The notes under the pieces are model-generated. The model was not told the DNA's origin and did not search any database. It saw nothing but the letters and a program-made list of their open reading frames with translations. From positions 496,001-560,000 of the forward strand of contig NZ_JACJFN010000003.1 in assembly GCF_014164785.1 (NCBI RefSeq): a stretch of 64,000 nt of DNA. Reading direction: 5' to 3'. Below are positions 10,805-19,282 of the stretch, in pieces; position 1 is the first letter of the stretch, and each line of letters opens with the position of its first letter. The stretch comes from Aquipseudomonas guryensis (GTDB lineage Bacteria; Pseudomonadota; Gammaproteobacteria; Pseudomonadales; Pseudomonadaceae). The translations under genes and the position numbers were made by a program.

Positions 10805-11578
10805 TCAATAAACGCTGAACTGCTTGAAGTACTGCTTCTCGATTCGCGCATACACGCCATTATCGAGAATGGCCACCAGCGCCCGGTTCAAGCGGACCTT
10901 GAGCGCCTCCTCGCCTTTGCGCAGGGCAATGCCCTGGCCCTTGCCGAAGAACTTGGGTGCCACCACGGCATTGCCGACCCGTTCGAAGCCAGCGCCCTTG
11001 GCCGAATCGATGAAGCCGAAGTAACCGGACACCGCATCGTCCAGCACCAGGTCGACGCGCCCCTCGTAGAGCGCCTGGTAGGTAGCCGCCGCACTGTCGA
11101 AACGCTCGATCGCCACATGCTTGGCAAAGCGCTCGCTCAGGTAACGGTCATAGGTGGTGCCACGCTGCACACCCAGGCGTCGGTTACCGATGCGCCGTGG
11201 GGTAATGATGACTTCGTTGATGGCGCCTTCGCGGGCGAAGAAGAACGCCGGCGTCTGCGCATATTTCGCGGTGAAGTCCACCTGCTTGAGGCGTTCTTCG
11301 GTGATCGACATGGACGCCAGGATCAGGTCCGTGCGTCGCTCCTGCAGGGCCGGGATCAGGTCGTCCCAGGCGAACCGCTGCAACTGGCAGTCGGTGTTCA
11401 TCTGCTCGCACAAGGCATTGGCGATGTCGACATTGAAGCCCTTGAGCTGCCCGTTCTGATCGAGCTCCTCGAAGGGCGGAAACTGTCCTTCCATGGCGAT
11501 TCGCAGGGGCTCCGCCTGGACCGTGAAGGCCAGCAACCCTGCCATTAACAATCCGTATAACAACCCGTACGCACGCAT
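10805..11578 (-). CDS. Periplasmic amino-acid ABC-transporter binding protein (SBP family 3)
   Basis: From ATG 11578, which has a perfect AAGGAGG eight bases upstream, the product is 257 residues with a signal peptide ending QAEP. The mature protein opens LRIAMEGQFPPFEELDQNGQ and has DLILASMSITEERLKQVDFT and GVQRGTTYDRYL, which is the ArgT/HisJ/AotJ-type binding fold for basic amino acids. No permease or ATPase gene is adjacent, so it must share a transporter encoded elsewhere. It sits between a cyanophycinase and an OprD-type porin, which suggests it captures arginine or aspartyl-arginine dipeptide. The ligand is an inference. Confidence 0.85.
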   Translation of the reverse strand: MRAYGLLYGLLMAGLLAFTVQAEPLRIAMEGQFPPFEELDQNGQLKGFNVDIANALCEQMNTDCQLQRFAWDDLIPALQERRTDLILASMSITEERLKQVDFTAKYAQTPAFFFAREGAINEVIITPRRIGNRRLGVQRGTTYDRYLSERFAKHVAIERFDSAAATYQALYEGRVDLVLDDAVSGYFGFIDSAKGAGFERVGNAVVAPKFFGKGQGIALRKGEEALKVRLNRALVAILDNGVYARIEKQYFKQFSVY

Positions 11579-11632
11579 ATCCACGCCTCCTTGTTGCAGG
11601 TCGGCCGGTACTGCCACAGGTGCCCTCTACCG

Positions 11633-11659
11633 AAAAAAACGGCGCCATACGGGCGCCGT
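11633..11659 (-). terminator. Rho-independent terminator, proximal of a tandem pair
   Basis: Stem ACGGCGCC / GGCGCCGT with a 5-base loop is followed on the minus strand by a run of seven T. It lies between the porin gene and the binding-protein gene, only about 55 bp before the latter start. Confidence 0.75.
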
Positions 11660-11692
11660 AAGGTCAAAGGAGCAATCGGAGCAGACCTTAAG

Positions 11693-11731
11693 AAAAACGG
11701 CTGCAGCCCGTGGCTGCATAACCACGGGCTG
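11693..11731 (-). terminator. Rho-independent terminator of the porin gene
   Basis: A 10-bp perfect stem (CAGCCCGTGG / CCACGGGCTG, 8-base loop) lies 10 bp past the porin stop, with a TTTTT stretch on the minus strand about 7 bp later. A second terminator follows within 35 bp. Confidence 0.8.
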
Positions 11732-11740
11732 GACGACGCG

Positions 11741-13036
11741 TTACAGAATGCTCAGCGGGTAGTCGACGATCACCCGGAACTCGTGGATGTCGCCCTCGCC
11801 CTGATCGCCGTTGGCGTAGTGGAACGCCTGACGCAGACGCACGGAGAGGTCCTTGGCCGGGCCTTCCTGGATCACGTACTTGATGTCCAGGTCGGTTTCG
11901 CTGTGCTCACCGTCGGCGCCGTAGTAACCGACATAGCCACCGTTGACGTCGGCGTCGGTGCCATCGATGTCACTACCTTTGACATAGGTGACCTTGGTGG
12001 TCAGGCCCGGCACGCCCATTTCGCTCCAGTCGTAGCCGTAGCCGACGCGCCAGGACTTCTCGTTCGGCGCGTTGAAGTCGGAGTACTGCATGGAGTTGGA
12101 GAGGAAGATCGAGTCGCCGCCAACGTAGTCGAACGGGGTATCGCCATCGACCGCCTGGTAGGCCAGCAGCAGGCTGTGGGAACCCAGGGTGTAGGTGGCC
12201 GCCAGGCTGAAGGTGGTGTTGTCGATATCACCCTGCAGGGCGTCACCGGTGTCGGTGGTGCGGTACAGGTTGAAGTCGAAGTTCAGCCCCTGGCCTTCGC
12301 TGATCGCCAGGTTGTAGTTGAGGTTGCCGTAGTACTGGTTCCAGGTCTCGTCGAACTGCGAGGCGTAGAAGCCCAGGCTCAGGTCATCGTTGACGGTGTA
12401 CCAGCCACCGGCAAAGTCGAGGGTCTTGCCGATCTCGCCGCTGCCATAGTTGAGGTTCAGCTCGTCATCGCTGTTGGTCGAGTTGCGGTTGTTGTACGCG
12501 GTGAAGTGACCGGCTTCGAAAGCCAGATTCTCGATCTCGTCACTGGCCACGTGGAAACCGGTGGCGGTTTCCGGCAGCAGGCGGCTGTGGGCGGTGGCGA
12601 ACACCGGTGCCGCGGTGCGCATTTCACCGTACTTGAGCACGGTGTCGGAGACGCGCAGCTTCACCGCACCACCGGCTTCGCCGTATTCGTCCTGGGCGCG
12701 GCCTTCGTCGCTGATCGGCAGCAGGCCGGTGCCGGTACGGCCACGGCCGCTGTCCAGCTTGATACCCATGTAACCGTAGGCATCGGCGCCGAAGCCCACG
12801 GTGCCCTGGGTGAAGCCGGACGCGAACTCGGCCATCACGCCGTGCGCCCACTCCTCGCGGTAGCTCTGGCTATCCGGTTTGTTCTTGAAGTCGCGATTGA
12901 AGTAGTAGTTGCGGTTCAGCAGGTTCAGCTCGCTGTCTTCGACAAAGCCCTTGGCATCGGCCTGGCCAGCCAGCGCCAGCTGGGTACTGGCGGCACTGAT
13001 GGCCAGCGCGAGACAACTCAGTTTTACAAGGTTCAT
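11741..13036 (-). CDS. OprD-family outer-membrane porin
   Basis: The 431-residue precursor has a clear signal peptide (MNLVKLSCLALAISAAS... cut after LALA) and a mature N-terminus with FVEDSELNLLNRNYYFNRDF, the hallmark opening of OprD-family porins. The rest is alternating beta-strand sequence with the conserved EWAHGVMAEFASGFTQGTVGFG and GEMRTAAPVFATAHSRLLPET segments, ending in a hydrophobic strand (VIVDYPLSIL). OprD proteins admit basic amino acids and small peptides. Placement between two cyanophycinase genes suggests uptake of beta-Asp-Arg or arginine. It is terminated strongly on its 3' side. Confidence 0.9.
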   Translation of the reverse strand: MNLVKLSCLALAISAASTQLALAGQADAKGFVEDSELNLLNRNYYFNRDFKNKPDSQSYREEWAHGVMAEFASGFTQGTVGFGADAYGYMGIKLDSGRGRTGTGLLPISDEGRAQDEYGEAGGAVKLRVSDTVLKYGEMRTAAPVFATAHSRLLPETATGFHVASDEIENLAFEAGHFTAYNNRNSTNSDDELNLNYGSGEIGKTLDFAGGWYTVNDDLSLGFYASQFDETWNQYYGNLNYNLAISEGQGLNFDFNLYRTTDTGDALQGDIDNTTFSLAATYTLGSHSLLLAYQAVDGDTPFDYVGGDSIFLSNSMQYSDFNAPNEKSWRVGYGYDWSEMGVPGLTTKVTYVKGSDIDGTDADVNGGYVGYYGADGEHSETDLDIKYVIQEGPAKDLSVRLRQAFHYANGDQGEGDIHEFRVIVDYPLSIL

Positions 13037-13099
13037 GACTTACTCCGTTTAGTGTTATTGGAAAGCCCCTCGCAGGGCTTCAGGTTTTTGCCGACCCGG

Positions 13100-13423
13100 T
13101 CAGACAAACAGTTCCGGTGTGAACACCGCTGGCCGTACGCCCCTGCTGATCACCGCCTCCAGGCACAACGTCGACTCGCCATCCAGCCAGCAGACGAAGT
13201 AACCCGCGCTTTTCAGGCGCTTGAGGCGAAACTTCCACTCGCGTTCCAACAGCTCGCCGGCACTGGCCAGGCGCTGCTGCAGCTGGATCACCGAGTAGAA
13301 GCCGGCTGGCGTCTCGACCCGTTCGAGCACCGTGGCGACCGGGCTTTTCAGGGCCTCCACCGCGGGCTCGTGGTCGTGCAGCAGCTTGTCCAGGGCGAAC
13401 AACTCCAGATTGGTTAATTGCAT
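13100..13423 (-). CDS. Hypothetical protein of cyanophycin locus
   Basis: From ATG 13423 (GAGAAGGTG upstream) the product is 107 residues, soluble, with no signal peptide. It starts MQLTNLELFALDKLLHDHEP, has amphipathic helices rich in Arg/Lys (EWKFRLKRLKSAGYF) and ends in a hydrophobic tail PAVFTPELFV. I do not recognise a family. It lies 64 bp upstream of the porin start and 88 bp after the SLH-bearing cyanophycinase on the same strand, so it is probably co-transcribed. The longer upstream frame is unlikely because it lacks a ribosome site. Confidence 0.65.
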   Translation of the reverse strand: MQLTNLELFALDKLLHDHEPAVEALKSPVATVLERVETPAGFYSVIQLQQRLASAGELLEREWKFRLKRLKSAGYFVCWLDGESTLCLEAVISRGVRPAVFTPELFV

Positions 13424-13510
13424 GAGCACCTTCTCGACTTGCTTTTCTCGGGCACAAAGGGCCCCGCTCGCCCTACCGCAGCAGGGCGAAATCAACGGTG
13501 TTTCAGGGGG

Positions 13511-15283
13511 TCAGGACGGCTTGGCGAGACCGAGCAAGCGCGCCAGGCTGTAGGCCACTTCCTCGCGAGTCACCGCACGCTCAGGCTCGAAGCGGCCCTG
13601 CTCGGCACTCAGCCAGCCGGCGCCGACGGTCAGCGCCGCGGCCTCGGCCACGGCCGGATCCAGGCCTTGCACATCCTTCAGTTCGGCGCGCTGGACCAGG
13701 CTGGTCTTGGCGAAGCCCTCGACCAGCGCCTTGCAGGCCAGCGCCCAATCCTGGCGAGTGACCGGGCGTTCGCCCTCGAAGCGGCCATCGGCCTGCAGCC
13801 AGCCATTGGAAAGCACCACCTCGATCTGCTCGCGCAGCGGGTGATCGGCCGGGACGTCGGCCAGCTTGGGCAGCTTGTCCAGGGCCGGCTCGGCGGCCAG
13901 GGTCATCTGCAGGGCATTGGCTAGCTCGAAACGGGTCAGCGCGCGCTTGGGCTCGAAACGGTTGTTGGCATCGCTAGTCATCAGCCCGCGGAAAGTCACC
14001 GCCCGCACCGCCTCCGGCCAGCGACTGGCAATGGCATCCTGCGGGCTGCTGCGCGCCGGATCGCGCAGTGCTGCATCGACCGGGGTGATGTCCAGGCGCA
14101 CGCCACTCACCGTGTAGTTGGTCAGGGAATCCTGGAAGCGGCTGTGGGCGCTGAAACCCTCGGTTTCGCTGAACTCGAAGCGGTAACCGTAGTGGTAGCC
14201 GTTGGCCGGGTTGTAGCGGGTCATCAGGCCGACCTGACGGGTGGCGGTGTTGTCGGCCAGGCCATAGAGCACGGCACGCGACATGGCCGAGACGGCGGAG
14301 AGATCGGTGAGCAGCTGGTTGCCGACCAGGTATTCGTTGCCGGCGGTGATCGCCGCCTTGCCCTCGGCCGGCTGCACCTTGCCGCTGTTCAGGTCGTAAC
14401 GATCACCATGGCCGAGCATGGCCAGGCGCACGTTCTGCAGGCGGGTGCCGTAGACCCCGAAGTCCTTGCTGGCCTGGCTGGCATCCATCACCGTCAGGTA
14501 GCCCTCGCCGAGCACTTCCAGCTGGCCATCGGGCTTGACCCAGATCGCGGTGTTGGTATCCAGGCCGAAACCCTTGGCCGGTTGCTGGCCGACCAGGTAG
14601 CTGGCCATGCGCGCAGCTCGCCCGCTGCTGGTTTCCTCGATCTGGTCGAAGTGCTGGTCGATGATGCCGGCCTTGAACAGTCCGGCACCCTTGAGCAGGG
14701 CAGTACCGCGCTGGTCAGCCTGCTGCGCGACGCCGAAGTCGAGGGTATCCATGACCACCCCGTAGGCGGTCGGCATGGTCGCGCCGAGGATGCTCGCACC
14801 GGCACTGCTGCCCGCCACCACACCGCCCTTGGCGAACACCTGGCGCACCGCCTTGAGGGTCAGCGACTCGCTGCCATCAGCGTTGTACAGGGCGCGGGCG
14901 ATGCGCGCCTGGTCGCCGCCGACGAACCATACGGCGGTCGCCTCGGTCAGCGGTTTGACCGCGGCCGGGTCGTTCATGCTGGTCTGGTAGTTCTGATTGT
15001 CGATGCCGACGATGCTGATGTGCTCGGCCGGTACGCCCAGGGCCTGCAGCTCGCCCTGGAAGCGTTTGCTCGAACTGAGGCTGCCGCTGGCGGTGGGCAT
15101 GATGGCGATGCGGGCCTGGTCGGCACCGCCGGCCAGCTCGATGAGCTTCTCGTATACCGCACTGTTGCTGGCACGCAGCATGCCGCCCACGGCCAGCAGG
15201 TTGCCATCGGCCAGGGCCGGCGCGGAAAAACCACAAAGGATCAGGGCGGCGACCAGGGCGCCACGTTTCGGCTGCATTGTCAT
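13511..15283 (-). CDS. Exported cyanophycinase-like peptidase with three SLH repeats
   Basis: Start taken at ATG 15283 (AAGAAGAG upstream; ATG 15277 possible), giving 590 residues. A signal peptide ends ALADG. The S51 core spans about 28-330 with LLAVGGML, WFVGGDQARIARAL, nucleophile S160 in VAGSSAGASILG, and DQHFDQ. Three S-layer-homology repeats occupy about 419-463, 474-525 and 534-587, each with a FEPxRAxTR/FEGERPVTR-type motif. SLH modules usually anchor proteins to the cell surface, so this enzyme may stay attached while its partner at 9457-10725 is released; that split is inference. It is paralogous to that enzyme and heads the minus-strand group opposite the binding protein at 15831. 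Confidence 0.85.
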   Translation of the reverse strand: MTMQPKRGALVAALILCGFSAPALADGNLLAVGGMLRASNSAVYEKLIELAGGADQARIAIMPTASGSLSSSKRFQGELQALGVPAEHISIVGIDNQNYQTSMNDPAAVKPLTEATAVWFVGGDQARIARALYNADGSESLTLKAVRQVFAKGGVVAGSSAGASILGATMPTAYGVVMDTLDFGVAQQADQRGTALLKGAGLFKAGIIDQHFDQIEETSSGRAARMASYLVGQQPAKGFGLDTNTAIWVKPDGQLEVLGEGYLTVMDASQASKDFGVYGTRLQNVRLAMLGHGDRYDLNSGKVQPAEGKAAITAGNEYLVGNQLLTDLSAVSAMSRAVLYGLADNTATRQVGLMTRYNPANGYHYGYRFEFSETEGFSAHSRFQDSLTNYTVSGVRLDITPVDAALRDPARSSPQDAIASRWPEAVRAVTFRGLMTSDANNRFEPKRALTRFELANALQMTLAAEPALDKLPKLADVPADHPLREQIEVVLSNGWLQADGRFEGERPVTRQDWALACKALVEGFAKTSLVQRAELKDVQGLDPAVAEAAALTVGAGWLSAEQGRFEPERAVTREEVAYSLARLLGLAKPS

Positions 15284-15830
15284 TCTTGTTGCTCTTCTTG
15301 TTGTGAATACCACGGGCCCTGACGGCCCAGCCCAGCAGACCCAGCGCATCCTCCTGATACCCCGGCACACCAACCGCGCACCGACCACTCCCTTGCCCCG
15401 AAACCCGCTCGACGGGGCGCAACCGCACCGAATGTTTTTTTTCAAATAATCATATTTTTGAAATCTTGTATATCAACAAAAAGCATCAAGCAACCCCCGA
15501 TCCAGGTCATTTAACCGACCAAGCGATCAGGAAATCACTAATAAAAACACTATTAAACAGCCACTTAATGGCAATTCGCCGGACCACTCAAACAATTCAC
15601 GGACGAATCCTGATTGACACATTTTTTTCTTATAAGTACCGTTAACGAACAAAAACGTGTCACTCAATTATCAATTACTGCTGGGCTTGCTGTACCGAGG
15701 CAGCCACGACAGGGCAGGCACCCACAAGGTTCCTGCCGCACCTTTTCGCCAGCGTGCGAAGCAGCACCGCCCGCCAGACGGCCACCGGCCGTTCAGGCGA
15801 GCTCAATCGCCACTTACAGGAGTCATCACA
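15284..15830. other. Divergent promoter region
   Basis: This 547-bp gap lies between the SLH cyanophycinase (minus) and a binding protein (plus). About 15430-15660 is strikingly AT-rich compared with the surroundings and is the likely place for both promoters and for regulator binding. A TTGACA at 15614-15619 and TATAAG at 15631-15636 are only 11 bp apart, so they do not make a standard promoter. No gene is supported; open frames running in from upstream of 15831 have no start signals. Confidence 0.55.
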
Positions 15831-16607
15831 ATGAAAAAAATCGCACTTCTCGGCGCCCTGGCGCTCAGCGCCTTCAGCGCCATGACCCAAGCGGCGGAAG
15901 CCGACCTGCGTATCGGTATCGAAGCGGCCTACCCGCCCTTCGCCTTCAAGACGCCGGACGGCAAGATCAGCGGCTTCGACTACGAGATCGGCAACGCCCT
16001 GTGCGCAGAGATGCAGGTCAAATGCGAGTGGGTCGAGCAGGCCTTCGACGGCCTGATCCCCTCCCTGAAAGTGCGCAAGGTCGACGCCGTGCTGTCGTCC
16101 ATGTCGATCACCCCGGACCGCCTGAAGTCGGTCGACTTCACCAAAAAGTACTACCACACCCCCGGCAAGCTGGCGATGAAGGCCGGCAGCGTGGTCAACG
16201 ACCCGCTGGTCGACCTCAAGGGCAAGAAAGTCGGCGTGCAGCGCGCCTCGACCTATGATCGCTACGCCAGCGACAAATTCGCCGCCGCAGGCATCGAGGT
16301 GGTGCGCTACGGCTCGCAGAACGAAGCCTTCCTCGACCTCGCCTCCGGCCGCATCGACGCGACCCTGGCCGACGTGGTCAACATCGGCGAAGGCTTCCTG
16401 AAAACCGACTCCGGCAAGGGCTTCGCCCTGGTCGGCCCGGACTTCAACGATCCGAAGTACTTCGGCAATGGCGCCGGTATCGCCGTACGCAAGGGCGACG
16501 CCGCCACCGCGGAGAAATTCAGCAACGCCATCGCCGCCCTGCGCAGCAATGGCAAGTACCAGGAAATCCAGGGCAAGTACTTCGCCTACGACATCTACGG
16601 CCAGTAA
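15831..16607 (+). CDS. Periplasmic basic-amino-acid binding protein (SBP family 3)
   Basis: ATG 15831 follows ACAGGAGTCATCACA. The 258-residue precursor has a signal peptide (MKKIALLGALALSAFSAMTQAAEA). The mature part shows LRIGIEAAYPPFAFKTPDGK, DAVLSSMSITPDRLKSVDFT, GVQRASTYDRYASDKF and ATLADVVNI, typical of lysine/arginine/ornithine binding proteins (ArgT/HisJ/AotJ). It is closer to canonical AotJ in style than the partner at 10805-11578. It faces away from the cyanophycinase operon across an AT-rich divergent region and is followed by the deacylase gene. No permease genes are in the window. Confidence 0.87.
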   Translation: MKKIALLGALALSAFSAMTQAAEADLRIGIEAAYPPFAFKTPDGKISGFDYEIGNALCAEMQVKCEWVEQAFDGLIPSLKVRKVDAVLSSMSITPDRLKSVDFTKKYYHTPGKLAMKAGSVVNDPLVDLKGKKVGVQRASTYDRYASDKFAAAGIEVVRYGSQNEAFLDLASGRIDATLADVVNIGEGFLKTDSGKGFALVGPDFNDPKYFGNGAGIAVRKGDAATAEKFSNAIAALRSNGKYQEIQGKYFAYDIYGQ

Positions 16608-16625
16608 CACCCGCCCACACCGTGC

Positions 16626-16644
16626 ACCCGGCCCAGTGCCGGGT
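16626..16644 (+). terminator. Weak hairpin after binding-protein gene
   Basis: A perfect 7-bp GC stem (ACCCGGC / GCCGGGT, 5-base loop) lies 18 bp past the stop, without a T-run. It may attenuate rather than end transcription into the deacylase gene. Confidence 0.35.
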
Positions 16645-16762
16645 ACACTGCATGGTACAACTCCCTATTAACTCGACGAGCCTGCCCGCCCGCGTACCCG
16701 CCAAGTCCTCGCAGAAGGCCCGGCCGCGTCGCGCACAGAGGCACAGGCTTCAAGGAAGCAGC

Positions 16763-17875
16763 ATGCAACACCTTGAGTATTCCCTGCCCTGGAGCGGTCT
16801 CGGCACACAGCGCAATCTGTCGGTATTCCGTTTTGGCAGCGGTGCGCGCAAAGCCTATATCCAGGCCGCCCTGCATGCCGATGAGCTGCCGGGCATGCGC
16901 GTGGCAGTGGAACTCAAGCGGCGTCTGCAGGAGCTGGAAAACGCCGGCTGCCTGCGCGGAGTGATCGAGCTGGTCCCCGCCGCCAACCCTATCGGCCTGG
17001 CGCAGATGTTCCAGGCCACCCACCAGGGCCGCTTCGACTTCTCCAGCGGCAAGAATTTCAACCGCGACTTCCCCAACCTGGCTGCGCCACTGATCCACAG
17101 CCTGCAAGGCCAGCTGGGCGATGACGCGGACAGCAACATCGAATTGATCCGCCAGGCCATGCGCCGCGCGATCAGCCAGCTGCCCGAGCCGCAATCGCAG
17201 CTCGACGGCCTGCAGCGCCTGTTGCTGCAGCACGCCTGCGACGCCGACGTGGTGCTCGACCTGCATTGCGACTTCGAGTCGGTGATGCTGCTCTATGCGC
17301 TGCCGCAAGCCTGGCCGCGCCTGCAGGGCCTGGCCGCGCGCCTGGAAGCCAAGGCGGTGCTGCTGGCCGAAGACTCCGGCGGCCAATCGTTCGACGAGGC
17401 CTGCGCCGCGCCCTGGCTGCAACTGGCCGAGGCCTTCCCCGGCGCCCCCGTACCACTGGCCTGCCTGACCGCCACCATCGAACTGGGCGGCATGGCCGAT
17501 ACCGAACCGCAACGCGCCAGTCGTGACGCCGAGGCGATCCTCGCCTTCCTCGCCGACCAGGGCCTGCTCAGCGGCAACTGGCCGGCCATCCCCGCCAGCA
17601 CCTGCAGCGCCACGCCGTTTGCCGGCGCCCAGTACGCCTACGCGCCCCACCCGGGCGTGGTCAGCTTCCTGCAGCCGCTGGGCGCCCAGGTCAAGTTCGG
17701 CGACCCGCTGTTCGAGGTGCTCGATCCGATCAGCGATCGCCGCTCGCTGGTGCGCGCCACCACCGACGGTGTGCTCTACGCCCGCGAACGCCTGCGCTTC
17801 GCCCAACCTGGCCTGTGGCTGGCCAAGGTCGCCGGGGCCACACCGATCCGCACGGGTCGCCTGCTCAGCGACTGA
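16763..17875 (+). CDS. Succinylglutamate desuccinylase/aspartoacylase-family zinc deacylase
   Basis: ATG 16763 has AAGGAAG upstream; the frame before it lacks a start signal. The 370-residue protein has the M14-like AstE/AspA zinc site: H38 and E41 (HADELPG), H168 (DLHCDFES), substrate-binding N98/R101 (NFNRDF) and a candidate catalytic Glu240 in ATIELGG. A C-terminal beta-barrel-like region (HPGVVSFLQPLGAQVKFGDPLFEV) resembles the biotinyl-type fold of this family. Members cleave N-acyl amino acids such as succinylglutamate or N-acetylaspartate. In this neighbourhood a substrate carrying a beta-aspartyl or acyl-arginine linkage is plausible but unproven. Confidence 0.83.
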   Translation: MQHLEYSLPWSGLGTQRNLSVFRFGSGARKAYIQAALHADELPGMRVAVELKRRLQELENAGCLRGVIELVPAANPIGLAQMFQATHQGRFDFSSGKNFNRDFPNLAAPLIHSLQGQLGDDADSNIELIRQAMRRAISQLPEPQSQLDGLQRLLLQHACDADVVLDLHCDFESVMLLYALPQAWPRLQGLAARLEAKAVLLAEDSGGQSFDEACAAPWLQLAEAFPGAPVPLACLTATIELGGMADTEPQRASRDAEAILAFLADQGLLSGNWPAIPASTCSATPFAGAQYAYAPHPGVVSFLQPLGAQVKFGDPLFEVLDPISDRRSLVRATTDGVLYARERLRFAQPGLWLAKVAGATPIRTGRLLSD

Positions 17876-18030
17876 CACAGGCGCGCAATGTTTCTGGCAA
17901 GGACGCCACCCTCTTCGACTGCGCTGGTGGCCAGCACCAGGCTGGCACGCGGCCACCGGCACCGCGCCTTCGGATACACTGCGGCCTTCTCGTGGTGGTT
18001 ACCGCCCTTCCCGAACAGGCCTGCACACGC

Positions 18031-18963
18031 ATGACATCCACGCCCAGCAACGTCACCGTCTACGCCTCGCCCGTCATGCGCAAGCTGGCGGCCATCACCC
18101 CGGACCTGCAACCTTCGCTGCGCAAGGTGGCCGACTTCATCCTGCGTCACCCGCTGAAAGCGGCGACCCTGACTATCGAAGAACTGGCCCAGGAAACAGC
18201 CACCTCCGCCGCCGCGGTCAACCGCCTGGCGCGCGCCATGCAGCTGGGCGGCTACAGCGCCCTGAAGTCGGCCCTGGTGGCCACCCTGCAGGAACTGGTG
18301 TCGCCGGTGGACAAGCTGCGCAACGAGCTGGCCCATCGCCCGGACGGCACCTTCGGCCTGCAGGAACAGATGCAGATCGCCAGCAGCAACCTGGGCAGCA
18401 CCGCCAACAGCAACAGTATCGCCGCCTTCGAAGCCTTCGTCGGCAGCCTGACCGCCGCCCGCCGTATCTACATCCTCGGCTTCGGCAACAGCGCCTACAT
18501 GGCCGGCCTGGCCGCCGCCAACCTGGTGCCCTATTGCGCCGACGCGGTGGCGGTCAGCATGGAGGGCGGCAACGAGAACGCCGCCTATCGCTTGGCCACC
18601 ATCACCGAGCATGACGCCCTGCTCGCCATCTCCCTGCCGCGCTACTCGCTGGACACCCTGCAGCTGGCGCGCTTCTCCCTCGAACGTGGGGCCAAGGTAC
18701 TGGCCATCACCGACTCGCCGGCCTCGCCGCTGGCCGCCATCGCCGACCACTGCCTGTTCGCTCCGGCCAGCCACCCGGTGCTGATCAGCTCCAACACCGC
18801 CGTACTGGCGCTGATCGAAAGCCTGGTCGCGGCCGTAATGACGCGCAACAAGGAGGCCGTGAAGCTGGCCGCCGAGCTGACCGAAAGCGTGCTGTCCTAC
18901 CTGCATGTTCCGAGCAGCGAGACCCCGGCACGCAAGCGGCTGCGCAAGCGCAAGGAGCGCTGA
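18031..18963 (+). CDS. RpiR-family transcriptional regulator (HTH plus SIS domain)
   Basis: A regulator of 310 residues from ATG 18031; ATG 18076 is an alternative start. The N-terminal HTH_6 domain contains LRKVADFILRHPLKAATLTIEELA and TSAAAVNRLARAMQLGGYSALK. The C-terminal sugar-isomerase-like SIS domain contains ARRIYILGFGNSAYMAGLAA and LLAISLPRYSLDTLQLARF. A basic tail (RKRLRKRKER) ends the protein. RpiR proteins normally sense phosphosugars or small metabolites. It follows the deacylase gene by 155 bp on the same strand, so it probably controls the binding protein and deacylase and perhaps the whole cyanophycin locus. Confidence 0.88.
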   Translation: MTSTPSNVTVYASPVMRKLAAITPDLQPSLRKVADFILRHPLKAATLTIEELAQETATSAAAVNRLARAMQLGGYSALKSALVATLQELVSPVDKLRNELAHRPDGTFGLQEQMQIASSNLGSTANSNSIAAFEAFVGSLTAARRIYILGFGNSAYMAGLAAANLVPYCADAVAVSMEGGNENAAYRLATITEHDALLAISLPRYSLDTLQLARFSLERGAKVLAITDSPASPLAAIADHCLFAPASHPVLISSNTAVLALIESLVAAVMTRNKEAVKLAAELTESVLSYLHVPSSETPARKRLRKRKER

Positions 18964-19099
18964 GTCGCGGTGGTTGTCGACTGCGCCACACAATAGCTGT
19001 CGGCTCGGCCACGAATGGAACAGGGCAGCCAATCGAGCGTCTAACGCTCAGGTAGTCTGCTTGTGCGATCATCGCCTGTGGAATTCGAGGAGTATCCCC

Positions 19100-19270
19100 A
19101 TGAAGTACCGTTCCCTGTTCACCCGCACCCTCCCTCTGTTGTTCGCCGCCCTGCTGATCAGCGGTTGCAGCCTGCGCCTGCCCGGCATCGGCATCGACAT
19201 TGGTGACCACGGCGGCCACGGTGGCCCGCACCACTGCCCACCTGGCCAGGCGAAGAAAGGCAACTGCTAG
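19100..19270 (+). CDS. Small lipoprotein, His/Gly-rich
   Basis: A 56-residue protein with GAGGAG before ATG 19100. The signal peptide ends in lipobox LISGC, so the mature protein would be a lipid-anchored peptide of about 34 residues. That remainder is rich in Gly and His (DIGDHGGHGGPHHC), which suggests metal binding, and ends in Cys. It is followed at once by an 82-bp inverted repeat. Function unknown; it is a typical small Pseudomonas lipoprotein and too short for most gene finders. Confidence 0.75.
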   Translation: MKYRSLFTRTLPLLFAALLISGCSLRLPGIGIDIGDHGGHGGPHHCPPGQAKKGNC

Positions 19271-19282
19271 TCGCTTCCACGG

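Noticed and set aside
15614..15636. TTGACA...TATAAG promoter upstream of the binding protein
   Set aside because: The spacer is only 11 bp, too short for a sigma-70 promoter.
15657..15830. N-terminal extension of the binding protein at 15831
   Set aside because: The added 58 codons lack a ribosome site and would bury the clear signal peptide starting at 15831.
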